Below, piece after piece: positions 49,893-58,276 of a DNA stretch of 64,000 nucleotides. Every line of letters starts with the position of its first letter. The first letter of the stretch is position 1. The stretch covers positions 620,001 through 684,000 of the forward strand of contig NZ_JAUASX010000001.1 of the NCBI RefSeq assembly GCF_030345715.1, given 5' to 3'. The notes under the pieces were generated by a model. The model did not search any database. It was not told the origin of the DNA and saw only the letters and a list, made by a program, of their open reading frames with translations. The DNA is from Solimonas sp. SE-A11 (GTDB taxonomy: Bacteria; Pseudomonadota; Gammaproteobacteria; Nevskiales; Nevskiaceae). The position numbers and the translations under genes were made by a program.

Positions 49893-52310
49893 ATGAGCCT
49901 GCGAAACCTGCGTACTCCGTTGTTCCTGTTTGCCGCCCTTGGCGGTGCCATCCTTTTGTCCGCCTGCGGCGAGTACGGCGGCCGCAGTGACCCTGCCACG
50001 GGTGGCGGTGTTACCGGCCCGCGCGACAGCGTGCAGGTGAAGAATTGCGATGAGCTTTTCACCAAGCGTGTGCAGCCGCGCCTGGAGTTCTGCCGCAGCT
50101 GCCATGTGCCGGGTGGCGTGGCGGACGTTGCCGATGGCAGGCTGTTCCAGCTCGACAAGGATGCAGCCCAGGATGCCCGGCTGCTGAAGGAATCCTGGCT
50201 GCGCCTGGGCGGCAATGGTGCCGGCAAGTCCCGCATCCTCAAGATGGCCTCCGGCACCGATACGCGCACGCACAGCGCTGGCGCGCCCTGGCCGGTGGGC
50301 AGCGACGCCTACCGCGAGATGGATGCACTGCTGCAGGGCTATGACAATCCCTCCGCCTGTGCGCTGGGCAATCTCGGCGCCATCACCGAATTCCCGCTGC
50401 TCGGCGGCCCGCGCGGCGGCGGCGCCTGGTCCAATTTCTGTGCGGGCAAGGCCGACAGCGCGGTGTTGCCGGTGGATCCGCGCACGCTGGTGGTGCCCGG
50501 CGTCAACGAGGGCAAGGCGGTGGCCTTCAACGCCTACTGGAAGTCCTGCGACAACGGCGTGCCGCGGCCCAAGACCTGTGGCGAGATGCGGGAGCAGTCC
50601 AAACTGGGCCTGTTCGTGGGCCATGGGCAGGGTGAGGTCGGCACGCCGCTGAGCTTTGCCGGCGGCAATGAGAATGTCAGCGGCCTGTCCGCCGAAAAAT
50701 ACAACCAGCTCTGGAAATCCGCCTGGGGCATGGACGAGCGGCCCAGCAACTTCGACGAGCTGGTGGCCGAGCGCTATGGCTCGCCGGCTAGCCTGGTGCC
50801 CAACCCCTATCCGCTGCCGGGCGAGGATCCCAACAAGACCAATGGCGGCTCCGGCAAGTTGCCCATGGTGTTCACGCAGATCCGCAAGGCCGATGGCACC
50901 TGGACCGGCGAGATCGGCCAGAAGGTCTGCCTGTTCTGCCACAACGGCCAGCTCGGTACCGTGGCCGACGGCGAGGGCATGGGGCCACAGCTCGGTGGTG
51001 CCGGCAGCATCGGCGACTTCGCCGTGGCCAGCTCGGACTTCAGCAAGGCGGAAGGACTCGCCGGCTTCGGCGCCAACTCCGCGCTGTCGCTGGTCACCAC
51101 CTCGACCAACCGCGGTACCGGCGCCATCGACTTCTTCCAGCTTGCCTTCATCCTGTTCAGCAACGGCGATCCCGCGCTGCTGCTCAATGACAAGATCGTG
51201 CTGAGCCAGGCCATCGGCAACATCAAGAGCCCGCCCTGGTGGAACCTGGCGTACCGTCCGCAGAAATTCCACGGCGCGGTGCTGCCCACCGATTCCTCGC
51301 GTATCGACCTGGCCGCGTACTACGACCTGGTGAAGAGCCTGAGCGGCGGTGGCGACGAGGCGCTGGCCTGGATGGATGCGCACTCGGGTCCCTTCCAGAC
51401 CTGGGCGGAGACACTGGCCTCGCCGAAGTTCCCCGGCGAGATCGACACGGCGCTGGCGGAGCAGGGCGCCATCCTGTTCCATTCCAAGAACCTCTGGGGC
51501 GATGGGCTCGACAATCCGGGACCGAAGCCGGACCAGGGCAATGGCTCCTGCGCGGGTTGCCACGGTGCCTATTCGCCACGCTACACCCACGACCCGGCCT
51601 ACCTCGACACGCCGGAGCTGGCGGGCATCGCGGCCTACACCGTGCCGACGGCGGTCGTCGGCACCGATCCGGTCTACGCCGACGCCATGCAGAGCCTGCG
51701 TAACCGCGACGGCAGCGTCAGCCCGGCGATCCTGAAACAGGCGGTGGTGTCGTGCGGGCTGGGCAATGCCGGCTCCACGGACGACCTGACGCCGATCTAC
51801 CTGGCTCCGCCGCTGTGGGGCACCTGGGCCGCCGCGCCCTACTTCCACAACGGTTCGGTGCCCAATATCTGGGGCGTACTGGACCCGCACAGCGAGCGCC
51901 CCAACATCTGGAAGCGCCGCTCCACGCCGGCCCGCGAGGATCAGGCGGGCAAGGTGGTGATGGGCTTCGACACCAACCTGCAGCGCGCCTACGACTTCGA
52001 CAAGCTCGGCTGGAAGTACGACGAGATTCCCTGCGGTGCCGCCGGCTCGCAGCCCTACATCGCCTGCAACCCGCTGAACCCCGAGGCGCCCTCGCCGGTG
52101 CAGGCGCTGCTGGGCGAAATCTACAAGCTGATCGGCCTGACCTGGAACCTGCCGCGGCCCGAGGGCCTGATGATGACGCAGCAGAACATCGAGAACCGCA
52201 AGGTGTTCAACACCAACCTCTACAGCCAGGGCAACCAGGGCCATGCGTTCACGTCGGTTCTGACCGACATGGAGCGCAAGGCGATCATCGAGTACCTGAA
52301 GACGCTCTGA
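49893..52310 (+). CDS. Multiheme c-type cytochrome lipoprotein, possibly RoxA/CCP-like
   Basis: This 805-residue protein has a type II signal (FAALGGAILLSACGEY) and three heme c sites: CRSCH near residue 67, CLFCH near 346 and CAGCH near 552. Segments such as NIKSPPWWNLAYRPQKFHG, PPLWGTWAAAPYFHNGSVP and IENRKVFNTN resemble the di-heme cytochrome c peroxidase/MauG fold, and overall it recalls the rubber oxygenases RoxA/RoxB (about 680 residues). The extra N-terminal heme and lipid anchor set it apart. It could be an outer-membrane oxygenase or peroxidase for a hydrophobic polymer. That is inference. GGAGGAGAG precedes the ATG at 49893. Confidence 0.82.
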   Translation: MSLRNLRTPLFLFAALGGAILLSACGEYGGRSDPATGGGVTGPRDSVQVKNCDELFTKRVQPRLEFCRSCHVPGGVADVADGRLFQLDKDAAQDARLLKESWLRLGGNGAGKSRILKMASGTDTRTHSAGAPWPVGSDAYREMDALLQGYDNPSACALGNLGAITEFPLLGGPRGGGAWSNFCAGKADSAVLPVDPRTLVVPGVNEGKAVAFNAYWKSCDNGVPRPKTCGEMREQSKLGLFVGHGQGEVGTPLSFAGGNENVSGLSAEKYNQLWKSAWGMDERPSNFDELVAERYGSPASLVPNPYPLPGEDPNKTNGGSGKLPMVFTQIRKADGTWTGEIGQKVCLFCHNGQLGTVADGEGMGPQLGGAGSIGDFAVASSDFSKAEGLAGFGANSALSLVTTSTNRGTGAIDFFQLAFILFSNGDPALLLNDKIVLSQAIGNIKSPPWWNLAYRPQKFHGAVLPTDSSRIDLAAYYDLVKSLSGGGDEALAWMDAHSGPFQTWAETLASPKFPGEIDTALAEQGAILFHSKNLWGDGLDNPGPKPDQGNGSCAGCHGAYSPRYTHDPAYLDTPELAGIAAYTVPTAVVGTDPVYADAMQSLRNRDGSVSPAILKQAVVSCGLGNAGSTDDLTPIYLAPPLWGTWAAAPYFHNGSVPNIWGVLDPHSERPNIWKRRSTPAREDQAGKVVMGFDTNLQRAYDFDKLGWKYDEIPCGAAGSQPYIACNPLNPEAPSPVQALLGEIYKLIGLTWNLPRPEGLMMTQQNIENRKVFNTNLYSQGNQGHAFTSVLTDMERKAIIEYLKTL

Positions 52311-52452
52311 GGAGCCAGCAATGCTTGCCCGCCCCAGAACGTGTCCTGGGGCGGACAGCATCTTTTGACGGAGAGGCGTGCGGATTCGTATAGCCTTGGC
52401 GTGCTGGCCTTCCGGTTTGACTGCCGGTGGGCGAACCGTCCCTATCCGGGTC

Positions 52453-52977
52453 ATGACACGAAAGCAAAGCATTCCCGCATTGGCTGTCGCCGTGGTCGTG
52501 GGCGTCGCCGCGTGTGTCGTGCTGTGGAACGACTATCGTGATGCCGAGATGAAGCTGTACGTCGCTTACCTCCAGTCGCTCAACGCTGAGCCCGCCATGA
52601 AGGACATTGCCTTCATGAGCCAGGTTTGGTCATGTGGCGCCAGCGTGGATCGAGTGCCTGCGGAGTATGCGGAGGCCCTGCGCGACATGCTGCGTGCGAA
52701 CGGGCCAGATGCGATCCCCCGGCGATTTGAAAAGCTCGCGCAGTTGGCCAACGTGGTCAGGTACGAGGAAGCGCAGCGCCTGCATGCACTGCGGTACCAG
52801 GAACCCTCCTTCGCCCGGACGCGCGTCATCGGCTTGTCCCGTGCGGGATTCAACCCAGGCCGTGACAGAGCAGTCTTGTGCGTGCAGCCTGGCCATGGCC
52901 GCGCATTGGCCTACTTCCAGAAGGCAGACGGACCCTTCTGGCGATTGGTGAATCAAGAGTATCTTGTGGTCCAGTAA
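52453..52977 (+). CDS. Membrane-anchored protein of unknown function
   Basis: This 174-residue protein has one N-terminal span (IPALAVAVVVGVAACVVLWN) and a mostly helical periplasmic part: MKLYVAYLQSLNAEPAMKDI, SCGASVDRVPAEYAEALRDM, and FQKADGPFWRLVNQEYLVVQ at the end. I do not recognise the family. A GTG 25 codons upstream is possible, but the hydrophobic start fits ATG 52453 better. GC content and codon bias are lower than those of its neighbours. Confidence 0.65.
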   Translation: MTRKQSIPALAVAVVVGVAACVVLWNDYRDAEMKLYVAYLQSLNAEPAMKDIAFMSQVWSCGASVDRVPAEYAEALRDMLRANGPDAIPRRFEKLAQLANVVRYEEAQRLHALRYQEPSFARTRVIGLSRAGFNPGRDRAVLCVQPGHGRALAYFQKADGPFWRLVNQEYLVVQ

Positions 52978-53034
52978 GCTGCGTGAGTGAGACGATGCAG
53001 CTGAAGTCATGGCGCTGCTATGAAGGAGATTGAG

Positions 53035-53409
53035 ATGCCCGGCAAGCGTCCGACGACGATCGACGAATACATCCGCGCCGCGCCGGCGGCTGGCCAGCCG
53101 CACCTGCGCCGCATGCATGCGCTGCTCAAGAGCGTCGCCCCGCACGCCGAGGAGGCGATCAAGTGGGGCACGCCGTTCTTCGTGGAGCCGCGCTTCGTGT
53201 TCGCGTTCTCGGCGCACAAGGCGCACCTGAGCTTTGCGCCGACCGCGACGGCGCTGGAGTCGTTCCGCGACGAACTGGTGGGGCAGCCGACCACCAAGGG
53301 AACGCTGCAGATTCCATACAAGGCTCCGTTTCCGGAAGACCTGGTGCGTCGGCTGGCGGAGCGCTGCTGGCAGGGCGTGCGTGCGCGCAAGGACGACGCG
53401 TTCTGGTGA
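53035..53409 (+). CDS. DUF1801-family small protein (YdhG-like)
   Basis: This 124-residue protein has TTIDEYIRAAPAAGQPHLRR, LLKSVAPHAEEAIKWGTPFF and HKAHLSFAPTATALESFRDE, which match DUF1801 (YdhG/YdeI-type, cytosolic, proposed iron chaperones in Bacillus frataxin-like relatives). The second ATG (53035) is chosen over 53020 because AAGGAG sits 7 bases ahead. The next gene, convergent, is a second and divergent member of the same family. Confidence 0.87.
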   Translation: MPGKRPTTIDEYIRAAPAAGQPHLRRMHALLKSVAPHAEEAIKWGTPFFVEPRFVFAFSAHKAHLSFAPTATALESFRDELVGQPTTKGTLQIPYKAPFPEDLVRRLAERCWQGVRARKDDAFW

Positions 53410-53417
53410 GGCGGGTC

Positions 53418-53834
53418 CTAGTGGGCCCGCCCGGGCTTGGCCTTCTTGCCTGCGGCGTTGAGCGCGGCGGCTTCCTGGATCAGGGCCTTGAAGTCCTCGG
53501 CGTCGATCTCCTCGCCCTGGCGGATGTCGATGGCGCGCCGGGTATTGCCATCGAGGCTGGCGTTGAACAGCTTGGCCGGGTCCTGCAGTGCGGCGCCCTT
53601 GGCGAAGGTGAGCTTGACGACGGCCTTGTAGCTCTCGCCGGTGCAGAGGATGCCGTCCTGCGACCACACGGGCGTGCCCATCCATTTCCACTCTTCCACG
53701 ACTTCGGGCAGGGCCTGCCGGATGAGCTGGCGCATCCGGGCCAGTGTCTGGCCGCGCCAGTCGCCGAGCTCGGCGATGCGGCCGTCGATCAGCTCTGAGG
53801 CCGAGGGGCTTTCGGCAGCTGCCGGCTTCTTCAT
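53418..53834 (-). CDS. DUF1801-family small protein, second copy
   Basis: This 138-residue protein has SASELIDGRIAELGDWRGQT, IRQALPEVVEEWKWMGTPVW and YKAVVKLTFAKGAALQDPAK. The E-E-x-K-W-x-G-T-P core matches the first copy's E-E-A-I-K-W-G-T-P. It ends in a Lys/Pro/Gly-rich tail. GGAGG precedes the ATG at 53834. It is followed by nothing in its direction for 8 bases, because the two copies are tail to tail. The function is unknown. Confidence 0.88.
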   Translation of the reverse strand: MKKPAAAESPSASELIDGRIAELGDWRGQTLARMRQLIRQALPEVVEEWKWMGTPVWSQDGILCTGESYKAVVKLTFAKGAALQDPAKLFNASLDGNTRRAIDIRQGEEIDAEDFKALIQEAAALNAAGKKAKPGRAH

Positions 53835-53869
53835 GTGTTCCTCCCTGGAAAGCGACGATGCGCGCGGGC

Positions 53870-54361
53870 TCACATCAACCGGTCGTAGAATCCGGGTGAG
53901 CGGTCCACGCGCAGCCGTGTGAGCTTGCGGTAGCAGATCAGCCAGCGACCCTCCACCTTGCGGTAGTGCTCGTGGTAGTGGCCGTAGCCATGAAGATACT
54001 CCTCGCGCTCGCCGTCCTTCCACCACAGGTGATCCTCCATCGGCCAGATGCCGGTGGCGGTGGTGTCGGAGGTGAGCTCGATCTCCGGCGTGTGCGCGTG
54101 GTGCGCGGAGGTAATGGGCGTGCGGTGCTCCATGAAGTGCCGGATGGCTTCTGCCAGCGCCCGGGGGCCGACGACCTTGTTGCGCACGCCGCCGGATTGC
54201 GGCTGCAGCGCCGCCGGCAGGTCGCCGTAGGTTTCCGACCAGGCGTCCTCGGTATGGACGCTGCCGTACAGGTCCCATTGCTTGAGGTCCATGTAGCGCA
54301 GCCGGCGCGCGAACACGTTCCTGATCTCCTCGATGGCCAGCAGCGTTTCGATCCCGGTCAT
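53870..54361 (-). CDS. SnoaL/NTF2-like protein
   Basis: This 163-residue protein has the NTF2-like cone fold: IEEIRNVFARRLRYMDLKQW at the start, AEAIRHFMEHRTPITSAHHA in the middle, and YHEHYRKVEGRWLICYRKL at the end. Such proteins are small isomerases, dehydratases or hydroxylase subunits, often acting on steroids or polyketides. AAGGAG lies 8 bases before the ATG at 54361. A related protein is encoded at 56251. Confidence 0.87.
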   Translation of the reverse strand: MTGIETLLAIEEIRNVFARRLRYMDLKQWDLYGSVHTEDAWSETYGDLPAALQPQSGGVRNKVVGPRALAEAIRHFMEHRTPITSAHHAHTPEIELTSDTTATGIWPMEDHLWWKDGEREEYLHGYGHYHEHYRKVEGRWLICYRKLTRLRVDRSPGFYDRLM

Positions 54362-54711
54362 GACGGTGCTCCTTGGTGTGGATGACCGCAGCCTGGGCCG
54401 CCGGGGACTTTCACACATCGGCTGAATGAAGGAGACGAAGGTTCCAGTCGGGCCCTTGCTGCTTGCCACGGCAAGAGGCCTGCGGTTGACACCACCGGCA
54501 ACGCGGCCGATGATCGGTTCATGAACGTCCTTTCCGTCCGCTGCGCCAAACCCCATCGGGGGCCTCTGCTCGAAGGCTAGCCGCCCCGGGCTTCGCGCCA
54601 TTGCGCGCCGTTCAAGCCCGGGGTGACGGAACACAGCTTCTCCCTCGCCACGTCGCGTGCATCGCTGCGCGCGCGTTGCGCCTTGCCGTTCATGAAAATC
54701 ACGAGGTTCCC
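54362..54711. other. 350-base gap, no gene seen
   Basis: The gap separates the divergent SnoaL-like and Rnk genes. The minus frame stays open through it but lacks a ribosome site and conserved-looking sequence. CTTGCC-AC-GGCAAG near 54466 can form a small hairpin. No clear palindromic operator was found. Confidence 0.4.
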
Positions 54712-55110
54712 ATGCAAGTGGATCCATTGCTGCAATCACCGCCCCTGCTCATCGCCGAATCGCTGGCGGGGCCACTGCGCGCCCTGGCGGAGAGATGGCT
54801 GCGCCAGGCGCCGGAGGTGGCGCGCCGCCTGATCGAGGAGATCGACCGCGCCGAACTGATCACGGACGGCCAGATGCCGGACGACGTGGTGACGCTGGGT
54901 TCTTCCGTCAGCTATCGCGACGAGGACAGCGGTGCCGAGCACACCATCCGGCTGGTGATGCCGACGGAGGCGAATCCCTCGCTGCGGCGCGTGTCGGTGA
55001 TGACGCCGGTGGGGGCGGCGCTGATCGGTCTGCGCCGGGGCCAGCGCATCGCCTGCGAGATCGCGGGGCGCGAGGCGGTGCTGGCGGTGACCGGTGTTGC
55101 TCGTGCCTGA
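54712..55110 (+). CDS. rnk: Rnk-family regulator (GreA/GreB C-terminal-like)
   Basis: This 132-residue protein has an N-terminal helical pair (GPLRALAERWLRQAPEVARR, LIEEIDRAELI) and a GreA/GreB-like C-domain (DDVVTLGSSVSYRDEDSGAE, LVMPTEANPSLRRVSVMTPV, GAALIGLRRGQRIACEIAGR). Rnk binds RNA polymerase and modulates transcription and nucleoside diphosphate kinase levels. GAGG precedes the ATG at 54712. The frame is open further upstream, but the conserved region starts here. Confidence 0.88.
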   Translation: MQVDPLLQSPPLLIAESLAGPLRALAERWLRQAPEVARRLIEEIDRAELITDGQMPDDVVTLGSSVSYRDEDSGAEHTIRLVMPTEANPSLRRVSVMTPVGAALIGLRRGQRIACEIAGREAVLAVTGVARA

Positions 55111-55120
55111 GGGCGCACCC

Positions 55121-56065
55121 TCACTCCGCCGGTTCGGCCATCGCCTGCCGCGTGAAGCGGGACTTCAGCGCCACCAGGATGCCGGAGGCGGCGATCACGC
55201 ACATTCCCAGGATCGCCATGCTGTCCGGCACGTGGCCGAAGACCATCCAGCTCAGCAGGCCGGCCCAGACCAGCTGTGCGTACATGATCGGTGCCAGCAC
55301 GGAAGCGGGCGCGTAGCGGTGGGCGGCGGTGAAGAGATAATGACCGAGGCCGCCCATGGCGCCGACGCCGAAGAACAGCAGCAGCTCCAGCGTGGAGGGC
55401 GGAGGGCCGCCCCAGGTCCAGGGCAGCAGGCTGCCGAACACCAGGCTGCCCACCAGCGCGGTGCAGAACAGCATGGGAACCGTGTGCTCGGTGCTGGCGA
55501 GGATGCGTGACAGCAACTGGTAGGCGGCGGTCACCACCACGCCGCAGAGCGCCAGCATGGTGCCCACGGGGTCCAGGCCACCGCCCGGATGGGCAATCAG
55601 CAGTATGCCGGTGAACCCGAGTGCGGCGGCCACCCAGCCCGCCGCGCCCACCTGCTCGCCCAGCAGGCGCCCGGCCACCAGCATCACCAGGATCGGCGAC
55701 AGGAAGACGATGGAGGTCATCTCCGCCACCGGCATGCGCTGCAGGGCCAGGCCCAGTACCAGTGATGCCGCCGCCAGGCAGACGCCGCGCAGCAGCACCA
55801 GCCCGGTGCGCTGCGTCTGCACCAGCCGCTTGCCGTGGCTGGGGGTGAGCAGGATCACCATCAGCAGGCCGTTGACGATGTAGCGGATCGCCACCACCAG
55901 CGGGACGTCGTAGCGCGTCACCAGGTACTTGGTGGTGTTGTCCATGCAGGCGAACACGAACACGCCGAGCATCACCAGCATGACGCCGCGCAGGGGGTGT
56001 GCGGGTGAGGGGGCGTGACGGGGCGGGCTGGCGGCAGCCTCGGGTTCGCGCGGTGTCGGGGCCAT
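55121..56065 (-). CDS. DMT-superfamily transporter (EamA type)
   Basis: This 314-residue protein has ten hydrophobic segments in two EamA repeats: GVMLVMLGVFVFACMDNTTK at the first helix, SIVFLSPILVMLVAGRLLGE, and APIMYAQLVWAGLLSWMVFG in the second half. The N-terminal 25 residues are Pro/Ala-rich and polar. EamA proteins export small metabolites such as amino acids. No substrate can be deduced. It is convergent with rnk with a 10-base gap. Confidence 0.93.
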   Translation of the reverse strand: MAPTPREPEAAASPPRHAPSPAHPLRGVMLVMLGVFVFACMDNTTKYLVTRYDVPLVVAIRYIVNGLLMVILLTPSHGKRLVQTQRTGLVLLRGVCLAAASLVLGLALQRMPVAEMTSIVFLSPILVMLVAGRLLGEQVGAAGWVAAALGFTGILLIAHPGGGLDPVGTMLALCGVVVTAAYQLLSRILASTEHTVPMLFCTALVGSLVFGSLLPWTWGGPPPSTLELLLFFGVGAMGGLGHYLFTAAHRYAPASVLAPIMYAQLVWAGLLSWMVFGHVPDSMAILGMCVIAASGILVALKSRFTRQAMAEPAE

Positions 56066-56250
56066 CGCCAGGGCGGGGTCTTGGGGGCAGGGGCGCTAGT
56101 GTGACAGTGAAGCGGCAAGGCGGCAGCCTGATTCTTGACCCAGGCGGCACGGCCGATGTCCGGCAGGCCTTGCCGCGGGGGAGTTGGAGTAGCCTCGTCC
56201 GAGGACTCGTGCGCCTCACCCATGGCGCCTGGCCGGACTGAGCGAAGGCC

Positions 56251-56773
56251 ATGGAGACCCTGATCGAGATCGAGGCCATCCGCAAGATCAAGGCGCGCTA
56301 TTGCCGTTTCCTGGACCTGAAGGACTGGAATGCCCGGCGCGGGCTCTTCGCCGAGGATTTCATCAGCAATACCTCGGATTCCGGCGGCATTCGCACCCAG
56401 GGCGTGGACGAGTTCATCGACTTCGTCTGCGACAGGCTGGGCAAGCCGCAGCAGGCCACGGTGCACATGGTGCATGGGCCGGAGATCGAGCTGCTCTCCG
56501 CGAACACGGCGCGCGGCATCTGGCTGCTGGAGGATTTCCTGCGCTTTGCGCCTGGGTTCAACTTCCGCGGCCACGGGTACTACCGCGAGACCTACGAGAA
56601 GCGCGATGGGGCCTGGGTGATCAAGACCTCGCGGCTCACGCGGCTGCGCGAGGACTTCGTGACGCCGCTGTTCTCGCTGCATGTCTCCGGCTGGCTGCGG
56701 CGGCAGTCGATCAAGGCGGGGCAGCGGCACTCCCCCGCCTGGCGGGCGCGGCGCCGGCGGAAGTCCTCGCTAA
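56251..56773 (+). CDS. SnoaL/NTF2-like protein with missing stop codon
   Basis: From ATG 56251 the frame encodes an NTF2-like domain: IEIEAIRKIKARYCRFLDLK, GVDEFIDFVCDRLGKPQQAT, IELLSANTARGIWLLEDFLR, and YRETYEKRDGAWVIKTSRLT. The domain ends near residue 150, but the frame has no stop until 58284 and runs antisense through two real genes. A TAA at 56771-56773 is one base out of frame, so a one-base indel in the tail or a lost stop is likely. The end given here is that TAA. It is paralogous to the protein at 53870. Confidence 0.6.
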
Positions 56774-57390
56774 CGCGACAGCACCAGCAGCAGGGCGGTG
56801 CCGGCCAGCAGCACCGGCCATCCGCGCTGCAGCGTGCCGGGGCCCGGCCGGTGGGGATGGCGCGCCAGGCCACGATGGATGCCGCTGGCGACAAGTCCGG
56901 TGGTGAGCAGCATGGCTGCCAGGTGCAGCGCCAGGCCCATCAGCGGCAGCAGCGGCGGGCCGGGAAGGCGCGCGCTGCCGCCTGCCAGGCACATCGGCGC
57001 CAGCGCAGGGGTCAGCATCATGCCGGCGCCCTGTGCAGAGGCCATCAGGAAGGACCAGAGCGCCATGCTCGCCGGGCCGGCTTCGCGGCAGAGGGCGCGG
57101 TGTCGCCGCGCGCCGCGCAGCAGGCAGTGCAGGGCGGCCACGGCGAGCAGACCGGCAGCCATGAGACGGAACACGCTGGGGTCCATGGCCGCGCCGCGCG
57201 TGAGCAGCCAGGCCACGACCGTGATCGAAGCGAGGTGACCGAGCGCCAGGGATGGCAGGGCTCGCCAGGTGCGTGCCCCGCCATCCTCCTGCCGGTCCCA
57301 GGTGGTGGCGAACATCCAGCCGCTGGCGGGGTTCAGCCCATGCAGGGCACCGAGGCCAGCGATCGTCAGCCAGGGCCAGAGGCTGTCCAT
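56770..57390 (-). CDS. Small integral membrane protein, NicO/LysE-like
   Basis: This 206-residue protein has about six membrane helices, starting LTIAGLGALHGLNPASGWMF with an H-G-L-N-P motif seen in NicO/RcnA/HisP-type small permeases and relatives. LPSLALGHLASITVVAWLL follows. The proteins are thought to act in metal or small-molecule export or sensing. It is 15 bases downstream of the DUF899 gene, same strand, so an operon is likely. The exact family is not certain. Confidence 0.75.
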   Translation of the reverse strand: MDSLWPWLTIAGLGALHGLNPASGWMFATTWDRQEDGGARTWRALPSLALGHLASITVVAWLLTRGAAMDPSVFRLMAAGLLAVAALHCLLRGARRHRALCREAGPASMALWSFLMASAQGAGMMLTPALAPMCLAGGSARLPGPPLLPLMGLALHLAAMLLTTGLVASGIHRGLARHPHRPGPGTLQRGWPVLLAGTALLLVLSR

Positions 57391-57405
57391 GGCTCGCGTC
57401 GCGCT

Positions 57406-58176
57406 TCAGGCCTTGCCGCAGCCGCAGCCGGACTGGGATGCCTGCGGCTCGTAGCGATCGTGGTGGCGCACCCAGGCCATGGGATAGCTGAGCCCGTCCT
57501 CGTCGCGCCCGCGCGGCGTCAGGTCGATGAACTCGTAGGCGCCCATCATCAGCTCCACGCCACGGCCGTAGGTGGAATAGGTGTGGAACACCTGACCGGC
57601 GTCGTCCCGGTAGAACACGCTGATGCCGGGCACCTCCTCTTCGGAGAGTGCCTGCAGCTCGTAGTTGTAGTAGACCTCGCCGCGCGCACGCTCCTCGGGC
57701 TTGAAGCTGACCCCGAAGTCGTAGTTGAAGTCGCTGCCCTGCGAAGAGGCCCAGGGAAACTGCCAGCCCATGCGCTTGCGGAAGCGCTCGATCTCGGCCA
57801 GCGGTGCGCGCGAGATCGCCGTCAGCGTGATGTCGCGCTGCTGCAGGTGCAGGCGGGCGCCCTCGATGTGGTCGGCCATGAAGGAGCAGCTCGGGCAGCC
57901 CTGCTGCCAACCGGGACCGAGCATGAAGTGTTGCACCACCAGCTGGCGGCGTCCGTCGAACAGATCGGCCAGCGAGCGGCGGCCCGCCGGGGTGTCGAAG
58001 GCGTAGTCCTGTTCGATACGCCGCCAGGGCAGGGCGCGGCGCTGCTCGGCCAGTTGGTCGCGCAGCCGGGTCAGCTCCTTCTCGCGGCGCAGCAGGGCGC
58101 GGCGTTCGGCGATCCACTGGTCGTGGGGGACGACGGGATGCTGGGCCAGCGAGGCGGGGTAGCTTGGAGTACTCAT
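57406..58176 (-). CDS. DUF899-family thioredoxin-like protein
   Basis: This 256-residue protein has the DUF899 layout: ALLRREKELTRLRDQLAEQR, YAFDTPAGRRSLADLFDGRR, GWQQGCPSCSFMADHIEG and DITLTAISRAPLAEIERFRK. The CPSC pair sits where thioredoxins have CxxC. GSDFNYDFGVSF and GVELMMGAYEFIDLTPRG complete it. The C-terminus ends SQSGCGCGKA, a cysteine-rich tail that may bind metal. The gene belongs with a membrane protein, propeller and HTH gene on the same strand. The substrate is unknown. Confidence 0.9.
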   Translation of the reverse strand: MSTPSYPASLAQHPVVPHDQWIAERRALLRREKELTRLRDQLAEQRRALPWRRIEQDYAFDTPAGRRSLADLFDGRRQLVVQHFMLGPGWQQGCPSCSFMADHIEGARLHLQQRDITLTAISRAPLAEIERFRKRMGWQFPWASSQGSDFNYDFGVSFKPEERARGEVYYNYELQALSEEEVPGISVFYRDDAGQVFHTYSTYGRGVELMMGAYEFIDLTPRGRDEDGLSYPMAWVRHHDRYEPQASQSGCGCGKA

Positions 58177-58276
58177 GTTTTGCTCCTGGCTCTACGAGCC
58201 GTTGTCGGGACGAGTTCGGGACGAGGGAGAGGGAGCGCACCGCCAAAGGCGGCACGCGTTCGCGGTGCCGGAGGGT

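Noticed and set aside
49821-52472. 883-codon minus-strand frame
   Set aside because: Antisense to the multiheme lipoprotein gene with heme motifs and signal peptide.
54362-54739. Upstream extension of the SnoaL-like gene (start at 54739)
   Set aside because: The extra 126 residues lack a conserved start, and AAGGAG precedes the ATG at 54361 instead.
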